In this document: positions 47,601 to 59,600 of the stretch, in pieces | Layout: each line of letters begins with the position of its first letter | Numbering within the stretch: the stretch's first letter is position 1 | Assembly: GCA_031763025.1 (NCBI GenBank) | Contig: JASSKH010000017.1 | Coordinates: 9,600,626-9,664,625 of the forward strand | Reading direction: 5' to 3' | Length of the DNA: 64,000 nt | From: Macrocystis pyrifera | Taxonomy: Eukaryota > Sar > Phaeophyceae > Laminariales > Laminariaceae | Position numbers and translations under genes: made by a program | Notes under the pieces: model-generated | The model's input: only the letters and a program-made list of their open reading frames with translations | What the model was told of the DNA's origin: nothing | Database searches by the model: none

Positions 47601-50600
47601 AGACCAACGCAACGCGGAGACAGCGTTACGATCGATGGCCATGCATGCCGACCGAGTACGCCCAAAAACAGCCACACAACACTAACAATTATTAACACGA
47701 TCTCATCAGCGGCCCTTTTTTGTAAGGCATGGCACGGATTCGGCCGTCATTGAGTCATTGAAATATCCTAACCTGAAGGTCCTTGATGGCGGCATCTTTG
47801 GCAGCCTCTAGGACGTCAAGCTTGTTCACCGCCAACCACAGGGCCGCACGCTCTCGAGCAGATTGCTGGACAGACGTAGGCAGGGCCAGAGGCAGGGTCG
47901 GCAAAGCTGGTGTCGGCAGCAAGCATTGGTCAACACTAACTCCGTGAGGAAAATACCGCAACTTTATACCTGGTATATGTCAGTATTGATCAGGACTTGA
48001 CAACTTGACAATTTAACACAACACAGCAACTTCACATTGATCGTTAATGACTGTGATATCAATGAACTTCGAAGCATAACGATTCAAAAAGACATAACTT
48101 CACGTTGACCAGGATCGGCTATGCATATTAGTACGAGCTATTATAAGCGATTTTTACATTTCCACGGTCGCCTAAAATGTACCAGATACATACTAGGGCA
48201 TAGTGCCTTCATAGGGCATGGTCTGTTTCTGTGTTGGTGTGTTGAGCTAGTGTGATAAATCATGAACGAAACGAAACGAGATCTGCACCGTCCGACCGCA
48301 AATGTCTGTTATTAAGGGGATGTATCAATGGGTTTTATTTTTCTGCGCCTTTTTTTCAGCAGCGCACAGTTAAGCAATGGCAGTTACAACTATTAATAGC
48401 CACCAACGGGAGTTCTTATGAGTATTGATAGTGACAGCTACAGTAAGCATCACCCTGTACGCTATTATCCTATTACCCTATGACCCTCCCTATTACCCCA
48501 TGAGCCTATGCGCGTGTGTATCTCAACATTATTTTTTAATACGGCAGGCACGATTGCAGGCAGGCAGGTGTAATCAACGCAAAACAAGCGAACATCCATC
48601 CGCAGGGTCTCGAAATCACCGAATGCATTCAGGAAGTACGTCGATTCTTGATAAGCTTCATCCCCCTCTTCAAAGGATTGTAAACCGGACACACGACACT
48701 ATTTCTATTCATAGAAGCGAGGAGCGGTGATGTGCCAAGATAAGAAACCTTGCAGAGCCTCGAGGTCCACGCAGCAGCAAAACGAAAGATTGGACGGATC
48801 GTCCACAAGGGGCGGAGCTATGCATGGCTGTGGCTCTGAGTCAACAGCTCCTCTCTAGGGGGGGGGTGGGGGGAGAAATAAGTGAAAAGAACAAAACCGC
48901 CACGCTTCCGTGAGACGGACCTGCATCTGCGCATCGAAGTCACTTGTCGCGTTCGCCTTTTCTCTTTGCATGCCTTCCAGCTGGCACCTCACGTCCTGCA
49001 GGCAGGCAGGATACCGCCGGACACGTTGGGCAAGAGAAAAAAAATGCTTCGTACCGTAAGTCCAAAACGTTTCTGCACCCGCAAATAAGTCCATGCCCGG
49101 TTCCGAAGAACTGACGCCGTATCGGAGGAGGATGGGGTCGCGTACCGACCTTGTCGGCAATCAGACCGATAGGCAACACACAGACGCAGGCGACACACAG
49201 ACAGGAAGCACCCACCTACAGGGAACAGGCCACTCTCAACATAACCCGCCCCCCGAAGCACCGGATCTTGGCTAGAAATGTACCGGAGCTGGACCGATCA
49301 GGCCAATTCCGCGACTGGGAAACAAACAGCAGGGCTCTTTGCAGTGTTTTGTCTCGGGGCAGACAGGCTAAGCCCCGGTGGTCGAAGGAATAACCTCGCA
49401 ACTCGTAACACGCCTGGAGCGGCTGCCATTGGATTCGATTCTCTGGTCCGTGAGGAACAAGCAGCACGACTCAAAATAATGCTGCGCCGACCAACCTCGA
49501 GTTCGCGGTTGGCATCCTTCCTTGCAGCGATCGCCCGATCTCTCTCTTCTTCCAGCTGTGCCACCGTGCCGCGGATGTGCCCAGCCTGAGACTTCACTCC
49601 GTCCATTACCTGCTTTAGGGTCTTACTCAGCTGCTCCGCCGCCTGCTCATCCTTCTGCTTTGGCAGAGGCATCGTCATTCGCACCGTCAAGACAGGAGAG
49701 TAGACCGTGCATTCATCAAGACAAGAGGGCGTGCATCATTGGGACAGGGCAAGAACAGCACCGTTATGACAGGACAGGATATCGTGCACCAGGTATAGTC
49801 AGGACAGTAGACCGTGCATTCATCAGAACAGGAAGGAGCGCATTATCAAAACAGGAAGGCGTGCGTCGTGAGGGCAGGAAGATGTGCATCATCACGAAAA
49901 GAAAATCATGCATCATCATGAAAGGAGGTCGGGCATCATCAGGAAGGGAGATCATGCATCATGAGGACAAGGAGATCATGCATCGTCAGGACAGGAGACC
50001 GTGCATCATCAGCACAGGATAGGATAGCAGGGCACGGAAAGCATGCCGGAGGGGTCCGGTGTGGCGATAACACACTGCTGTCACCCCGTACGAGGGGGAA
50101 GGGGGCGGGGGGGGTGCTCGGGAAAACGCTTGCGATTGCCCATCAAAGTTGTAGCAGAAACAGTATTCTCTCGGCAAACGCAGCCTTTAGCACTGCTGCG
50201 CCAAAAGGTTGGCGCAGCACATAGCCGCCAACAGAACGAAACACGTCGGCAAAGCAACACGGTCTCAAGGAGAAGACCTCTTTCTTTCCTGCACTGTAGC
50301 ATCGCAAAGCCTTCTTACAGCTGCAAATCGCCTCTCGAGCACCTCCAGCCTCCAGCTTCACCACTACGGTACACTATGAGCAACACCCCAGTCGCCACAG
50401 TCCCCCCGTATACTAGTAGCAGCTACTACCAGTAGACACCGAAAAACATTGGCGGTAACAATCTCGAACCCGAAAGCTGGGACGGCTTGTTGGCCCTTTC
50501 CCCACTTCAAAAAATATCCCACACTATTTACGAGTAGTATTCTTCCATGAAAACGAGGGTGTAGGTCTAAAGGAATACTGGTAGGCTATTCCTACAGGGA

Positions 50601-53600
50601 TAAAACACTACCAGGTATCAGGAGATGTTTTCACCTCCTTGAGGCGGCCGGCGAAGTCCATTGCCTCCTTGGCCCTCAAGTCGACCTCCTTGGACAGCTG
50701 CCCCTGCAACTCCCTGAGCTCCTCCTCTAGCTTATCCCGAGCTACGTCGGGCGTGCCGTCTGCGTTGAGGAACGAACAACGAACACGCCAAGGTTGGTAA
50801 TTGTTTTGACGTTTTGGGTCATTTTAGGGGTCGACGGTGAGCCATCAACCCTTTGTCATTTTTTGTGTTTTTTTGTCGGTGAAGCCTACCCCGTCAGTCA
50901 CTCCGCGGTGCCCGTCGATCAAGGCGATCATGGCGATCAAGGCGACCAATGACACGATTGCCTCATAACTTCCAAACACACACCGGACACACAATGACAT
51001 ACAGATGATCTACAGTACATGACGGTACTACACAGTACGTTATCACTGCAGTTCTACAGTACATAATCTAGCTAGATCCTATAGTTGGAAGTACTTTTGA
51101 GCAAGAGCTGTATCATACATATCCCAGTCGGTTTATACGTGTGCAACAGTCGTGCCACACAGATCATACACATCACACAGATCCCAGCCGGCTATCATGA
51201 TCTAGATAGTACAGAAAATACACATGAGGGATACACCATCTGCCCCGCAATATACAGATAATCAACTGGGTATGATCTGATTTGACTTGATCTGATCTTA
51301 TCTTTCCGATTAGTAAAACTCCAGTCAGGCCTGATGTCTGTGCTCGTCGGATCAATCGCTTCGAACTCTTCCGACTCTTGCAATACGGTACGGTATCCAC
51401 ATATCATCGACGCATCAACACACCACAACAGTCAAGGGGAGAGAAAGAGCAGCACGCTTCTCTCGACACATCACTACAGCAGTATCCGATATTAATAACA
51501 CGATCCACGACTCTCACCTATCAAGAAGGGGGAGGTTGCAGGCTTGAACGAGCTATTTGGTCGAATAAATGAACAAAACCGTATCATCCTACAAAGAGAT
51601 TAAAAAAAAAACGCCAAACGTTCTACACACGAGGAGGTTCTACAACAAACGCCTAACGTGCGGAACTCCAGACGACCATTTTTGGGCATCTTGAACATGC
51701 GCCGAGCTATTACGGGGGTCCATAGTCAATAGGACCTATGGTATACATAAAAACCTATATATTTACCTATTTTTACTAACAAAATTTGGTCCCGTTAACT
51801 ATGGACCCCCGTAATAGTTGGAGGTTACCTTGGTGTCCAGCCTTCTTCCTTTGTTGGAAGGCCTGCTGGCGTAGCTCTAGGGTCTGGAGGCGTTCGTCCA
51901 ACGAGTCCTTCTCCCTCAACAGGAAGTCCCTCTCCTCTTCCACCAAGCGCAGCCTGTCCGACGCCGCCTGATACAAAAACAAAACATTAGGAATCACTCC
52001 CATGGGTAATCAACCAAAAACCGGCATTACCAACGTGCAGTAGGTTTTAGAGACATACCAGACCACGTGAGTTTTCAATAGCAGTTTGCGCTGACTGCAG
52101 CTAATAGCTCGGCCATCTACAGTATCTGTAAATTGCTATTCAACACCATTAAATAGGGTATGCCACAGCAATACAGGCTGAATACATCGGTCCCGCCTAT
52201 ATACACCTTGGCGATGGTGGCATGATGTGCAGCGTGCCCACATCGGTGCTGGCCGAAGCCCGATCAAAGCTCGATCAACGCACAACCACACCACGACAAT
52301 AGCACAACGGAAACTGCTCTATTCTCGATCGCGTGTAGCTGTATTGTATTATACGTCGTATACGAAGCACGAAGGTAATCTTACACGAAGTACCAGCCTA
52401 ACTCGAGCGACGCCAACACCATTAATAGTGTTTTCAACAACCTACCAAGCAAGCGGCCACACCAATCATGACGGCCGACCGATTAACCAAGCAAGCCTCC
52501 GACGATGCGCCCGTCCATCACCACGCACTACACATTTCGCAATCCGTGTTGCACAACAGCAGTAGGTATTAATACTAGCTCAAGAAGAACAACACCTACC
52601 GGTGAAGGCACTGTAAGTGTACCAGGTATGTACTCTTGTACTACTGTTGCAGTGTTGCAATACTGCAGTACGAACGGCCCGATGGGGACATGGACACGCC
52701 AGCACTAATATATCATTAGCTCTTCAATAGTCTAGAGCAGCTGCATGCATACCTACAGCAGTATATTTTACCCGATGCAGCGGGCGCGTTTAGCACAAGG
52801 TTAGCACAAGTTTAGCACAAGGTGTATAAACTATACCAGGTAGCCCTTTTGGGACCCAGGTATTGTGACAGCTGTAACAGTGTGAGCAACCGAATGACAC
52901 GTGCGGTGTGAGCGAGCATCATCCCACGATAGTCCTCGTGCTACACCCGTATCGTGCAAGTGCATGCATTGAGTACGACACCACTGGGAGCATCATGCCG
53001 TAAGGTATATTGCAGCATGCACGCCTTGCCTCGCGTGGCCAACACCGTACCCGTCATTGAGACTCGTCATGTTTTCCGTCTGTACTATAGTCAAGTCTCT
53101 AAAGCCGTACCGGGGTAACTCAACAGCTCGACATGTGCCCCCCTACTGCTGTAACTCCTGACACCACACTGCCACGAGGGGATTTTTAGCTATTTCGATC
53201 CTGTGGAATGGGAAACACGGAAACACACCTGGTTGTCTGCCTTGCTTCGCCTGAGAGTGCGGTTTTCGTCCTCCAAAGCCTGCAAGCGGCGCCGGGCGGC
53301 TTCGTGCTTTGCCCGCTGGGCTTCGATGGCGAAGCGCGCACCAGAGACCGAAACTGATGGGGGCTGCCATCAAACGGAACGAAGCAAACACACCAAAACA
53401 AAAACGACACGGAACAAATCAAATCAAAACCAAACAAGACGAAACGAGACAAACCGAACCGAACCGAAGTGGAATTAGTAAAATGAACGGGCATAAAGCG
53501 CGAACGACACGAAACGAAGCGAAACGAAACAAATCCAAACGAAACGAAACGAAACGAAACGAAACGAATTGAACCGAAACGAAACAACTAAAAACCAAAC

Positions 53601-56600
53601 GAAACGAGACCAATCAAAACTAAACTAAAACGAAGCACATCTTACTCAGGGCCGAGGGACGGAGTACGGGGCAACACGACAACAACGCCCACGGCATCCA
53701 TGGACAGCAAGCATGAAAACAGATTATATGATGATATGATCATATGCTGATACGGTGACATGTACTGCTTTGCTGCTTTCGCATTCCTTCCTGCTCATTC
53801 GGTCTCACAAAAAGGCTCAAAAGTATCGGCATGAGCAAGCAAGCAAGCAAGAGACAAGAGGTATTAGACTGAAGACGGCCGCAGCCGGAGGAGCGACCCT
53901 CGACGCGAGGGCATTGTTTGCTCTGCCACAAGTTCCTGGCATGTGAATAATCGTACGAGTATGTTAAACGCTGCCCGGCAAATGGTATTTCGCCGTTTTT
54001 TTTACGGGGGCGTGGTCTGCTACTGTAGCGATACTGTACCATATTCTGCTATCAATAGGCTGCTGAGCGATAGGGCGATAAAGGTAAAGAGGCTATCAAA
54101 AGCCGTCAAGGGCCGCCCGAAATTAATAACCAGAAAAAGTTGCGTCAACGTGAACAGCAACGTGAACACTAACGTAAGCAACTTCGACGTGAACGCCAAC
54201 GCATACGTCAACATCCACACTTTTAATACCAGATACACAAATATCAGGATCATCAAGATAAATGTTAACATCAAACAGCAGGATAAACGTCAACAATAAC
54301 GTCACCGTGATGTCAACATCAAAATCAGCATCAAAACCAACAACATCAGCATCAACATCGTGGCAGTTGAACAGCTTTTGGTTGTCTCACATGGTCGACG
54401 CCACCGTCTCCCCCCTCCGTTCCCTGAGCCGACGCGATCAACGACAAGAGCTGCTCCACCTCGGCCTGTTCTGCTCGAGACGCCTGCAGTATTTCCAAAT
54501 CCGATTTGTTTTCCACGTTGGGAGAAGCAGAGGAGAGTAAATACCGGTTTCGGGTCAACATCGCAACATAAAACGTCTTCGAGATGCAAACGATAACGCT
54601 AGTCAGCCAGCATACTATTAAATCGAAAGGGCCAAATCGTCGTCGTTATTTGGTCTGTGCGTAGTCGTCGGTAAGGATCTCTCCCGTATTTAATTTAATC
54701 ACTTGCTATTTTATTCGAGAGCGAAAAACACTACCGTACCGCCCCATTCAGTCCGAGGTGGCTTTTAAAAACCACGTTCGCGGAGCACACAACCGCTGTG
54801 TGTACATGTATATATACCCTGAGCCACGGAGGTCCGAAAACAAGAAAACAAGATACGCGGAGAGCACCGACGGAGTATCGAGCCCGCCCAGGATCCGTTA
54901 CCTCCGATTCGCTGGCCAGCACGGCCTTAAGGCCGGCCTCCCTGTCAGTGGCAGCCTTGGCTTCCTGCCTTAAGGTGGAGCGCAGTGTACTTAACGCCGA
55001 GGTCAGCCTTAAAACCTCTGTCCGCTCGGCCTCGATCTGCTTTAGGATAGCGATAGTGATACAGCAGTATACATCAGTATAGAGCAGTATAGAGCAGTAT
55101 AGAGTGATAGCGCAAGTGCATAGGAGGGGGCAACGCCACAGCGAGGCGGAAGGTGTAAACCAAAGGACGTGATACTACAGTAGACCGCCTTCGTACTGCA
55201 GAGACGATTATGTTCACATGAAATGACGCGTACAGTAGTTTGTTCCCTAAAGGGATGTGCAGCCTGTCCAGGAGTTACTGTAAGTCTCTCTACCATCGGA
55301 GGTCAAAATAAAGGGAAAAAAACGTGTTTCTACCTGAGTACCATGAGCAGCATAGCTCTTCGTAGGTTACGGGGGAGGGGAGGCCTTTCCACGTGAGCCA
55401 AAGTGAGAGAGCATGATGATGATATTGATGCTGATGTCGCCATAGTTAATAGGACCTATGGTATACATAAACACCTATATATATATTTACCTATTTTTCC
55501 TAACAACATTTGGTGGTATGTACTACTGTATGCTCCCTCCCCCGTACTAGTAATGATGTGTAAAGTGCGCGGGTACTTAAAATGTGATGTGTTACAGGGC
55601 AAAACATTTCGACAGCTAAAATATACTTTGAAACAAAAGATACACAAAAAAGAAAAAAGCAACGTGCCGGTCGAACCAAGGTGTAACTGTCCAACAAGGT
55701 ACAAGGGCACGGCAAGAGGTCTGATGCCAAGCTGCAAGCTGAACTCGCCTGCTCCAGGCCTCTGTCCCGGTCCGCGATGACGGCATCCATTCGAGCGGCT
55801 GTGCGCTTCATCTCCGCCCCACCCGCCACGACTTCTGCCGCAAGCGATGCCTCCGCCTGAGACACGAACATAATTACAGCGCAAAGTCGCCGTGAAGATC
55901 AGATCAGCACAACGGTGGAGAGACAAGAAGATACTAAGTCGTCGATCCTGGGCGCTTCACGCACGTGTAGTGTAGTGAGCGCTACGGTTCATCTAGTACA
56001 CGCTTTGCTTCATGTTTCATGCTTCATGCTTCATGCTTTATATAGGAACCCAAGGGTGGCTGTGTCAAGCGTCGGACGGTTTCAGTGCGGGTGTAAACAC
56101 GCCTCCAGGTACCGGGCCACGGAAGGGACGTGCCGGGTATACTCTACCTTGTGACTACTCACGTCGTGTACCAAATGCAAAGCAAGCCCGGTTACCGCAG
56201 CAGTGCTGTCGACATCAGCAACTTTACCTGCAGACAAACAGCGCTACTTGTGGCTCATTTCAACGCCATCTTGCACCAAACCTTCCGACTGAATATCTAA
56301 AACGGTGGTGCGCAAAAGTGGCCTACCACGTACATCCCTCGCAAGCTTACCCCCCTACCCCTGTGGCCATGCATGACAATCACTACACCCCACTACCCCT
56401 CGGCGCCCACCTCATTCTTCGCCTGCTCCAACTTCATTTGCCGCCGTTCGGCATCTCGCTCTAACTCCCTAATCCGAAGCTCCGCTGCATCTCTCCCCTC
56501 GGCCGCCTCGTCAGCCCTGGTCCCCTCCGCTTCGAACGCCTCTCTCACCCTAGCCAAGCATTTGCCGTTCTCGTGCAGAAGGCTCTCCAGCTCCTCCGCT

Positions 56601-59600
56601 CGCGCCTCCGCCCGCCGCTCGCGCATTTCTGCTCCGTCAGCCCTCGCCCCTCCCTCCAGGAGGTCCTTTCTCGCTCTCGCGAGGCGCTCGTCCTGCTCGT
56701 CGATAAGAGCCGACAGCTCCCCCACCTTCGCCACCGCCCGGCTGGCCCGAGCCTCCGCGTCGGCTGCTTTGAGCCTCTCCTTCTCGCTGGCTCTGTGCGC
56801 CGCGGCTACCTCTGCATCCACGTCCACATCCCCTCCGGTCGCTTCTAGCGTCGCCCTGCTCTTCCTGGCGTCCTCTATAGCCTCTTCCGCCATGGCCGTT
56901 TGTTCTTCCAAAGCCACCTGCGACGATTCGAGTCGGACAGCCGCGTCCTTGGCGCGAGCTTTCAAGTCCTCTTCCCTTGTCTCGGCTTCCCTGGCCCGTT
57001 GCTCAGCCTCCTTGGTCCGTTTTCTGGCTTCGTCGAGCAATCGGCTGGCGTCGCTACGACCGGCTTCCAAGACGCTCTCGGCACGCTCATCTGCTTCTCG
57101 AGCTTCCCTCTCGGCATCACGAGCGCGGGCAGTCTGGTCGTCAAGCTGTCGCTGTATTGAGGCCAGGCGGGACCTGAACTCCTGTGAGGTGTCATCTCCG
57201 ATTGCCCACGCTTCCTCTTCCGAGTCCTGGATTCAGGGATGAGAGAAGGATGAGAGAGGAGGAGGAGGAGGAGGAAGAGGAGGAGGAGGGGGTATCATGT
57301 GTGAACCCTTTTGGGAGACAGGTACAGTCTAACCAGTCTAACCTGCATATCCTGCTAGTGACCAAAACAATGATGAGTTGGGTGCTGTCAGCCGTTAAGT
57401 GTCAGCGTGCAACAGTATCCGTAGTGTGCAGTGTGTTGCTCTTGCATTGTACTGTAGTTCAGACGCTTGGCGAAGCACGGTGTACAGCCTGGGCTGCTGG
57501 GTGTAAACCATAACCGCTGCTGTAGTCGTTAGCTTCAGTAGAGCTTTTCCCTCTGCAATCCCTCTGCAGTGCCTCCCTATGCAGTCCCACAGGAGTTATT
57601 AGTGATAAGAGCGCATGCGAGAGGGTGGGAGTGTAGGCAGGGTATGCTGTCCGCCACGAAACCTATCGTATCGTGTACGGCTCGGTCCCTTTTGCTTGAC
57701 ACGTCCAACGGTTTGATGAAGGCCATCGGTTATGGCAACCATTGCCTAGTCTTTCGCTTGGAGTACCACAGCAGGCGGAGATAGACTGCTACTGCTACCG
57801 CTACATCTGCTACTAATATCAATACTACAGGCTTACTACTGCAGTACTACTACAATACTAATCATACTACAGTAGGAGCATGTACTACTACAAGCCTAGT
57901 ACAGCAGTACTACCGTAATACTAATAATAGTATCAATACGCACTACCAGGTACTACTGTAGAGCTACCCAGGTCAGCGTGCGCAACTCTCGCTCTCCACG
58001 TATAGTGGGGGCTGGCAATTCATTCACAGCCGACCAAACCTATCTCAGATACTGACCTTGCTCCTGCGTAGCTCCTCTCTGAGTCGCTGCACGTCCTCCC
58101 GAAGAGCAGTATTAGCGGCCTTCAGCTGTTCAATCTGCAACCAAAACGTTGACAAGACGGAACTGCATCAGGCCAGGCAGCAACACGCGGTACGGGTCCT
58201 CTCTTGATGCGCCCTACGGATAAGCGATAACCTCTCACACTCCACTACAAACCCGGTCCTATAACCTTGGATTATTCCTCTTTCCCCAAACCCCGGTCCT
58301 ATGACCGATTGTGGCAAGCAAGACTTAACCTCAACCATTCTATATAAAAATATCACAGCACACACCTGCCGCATTAGGTCTTCAATAATTCGGCTAACAT
58401 CGTCGTGTGTCCCTCTTCCACGAGCATCGTCCGAACCATCATCTGAAGCCAAAGTTTGCCGGCCATCTCGCTCGTGTCGTCCTTCGATCTGCTGCCGCTG
58501 TGATGTCCACGCCTCCCCCTGCGCTCCCGTGCCCTCCAAGCTATCGGCGTCGCCATCGCTAGCGTCGCCTTCGTTCTCTTCCGCGTCCCCTGAGGTGCCG
58601 GTGGTGTCAAATCCCCCGCTTGCCGCAAGAACAGCTGCTAAACCACCCGTTCCTCCTCCAGGCTCGGTTGATGAGCCCACGACCCCCTCGGAGCGGCGCA
58701 AGCTGCCGCGATCCAGCGGGCCATGCTGCTCGTCGCTTCGTGAATGAACCGGGGTGTGACCTTCTGTTTGATGATGGTCGCCATACCCGGCGCCCAACCC
58801 TGCAAAGCTATGCCCAGCATGCCCCTCACTCTCCTCGCCATGCGCTCCCCATTCCGCGTCCGCTTCACCCTCGCGGTCTTCTTCTTGGCCGGGGCCTTGC
58901 TCCTCCGCCCAGGTGATCCGTTTGGACGCAACATTGCTTCCTCTCGTGTCATCCACCCCACTTGCCGGCAGTAGGGGGTCGCTTGCCTCTCGCCATGCCC
59001 CCCCCCCGGAGGCCGTACTAGCGGTATCAGACGGCTCTGATGCATCGGCTAGAAGAGAGCCTTGCAAGTTGGAGACACCCGCCGCCGCCGCCGCCGCGTC
59101 TCCGACCCCGCCAGCAGTAGACGATTCGGCACGCTCCTCACCGTTCCTGGCTAGTTCTCTCTCGCTTCCGGGTGACCGGGACGTTTCCGACGAGCTTGTT
59201 CCGGCCCAATTCGGGGCACCGCCACCTTCTGGAGACGGTGGCCAGGATTGAAAGTGTTCCTCGCCGGTAGAGGCAGTGTGGGCGTCGTCATCGTCTCTTT
59301 GGCGCCGAGCACCGGCTGCTATCGACATCCCGACGTCTCTTTTTTGTTTCACCTCCTCATCCGTTTTCCCCGGAAGTCTCTGGCCGGCGCCGCCGAGACG
59401 ATGTCCACCTTGTCCTTCGTTGCGTGTGGCCGATTCCGCCGGAGCGCCGTCCGCATGGACATAGGCAGATCCATCAACGTAATCCTTAACGTCGTCCTCC
59501 TCGACGTAAGCCTTAACGTCCTCCTCAACGTCATCACCAGCATCATCGCCAGCATCATCAAAGCCATGACGAGCGCTATCACCGCCGCCGCTACCGTACC

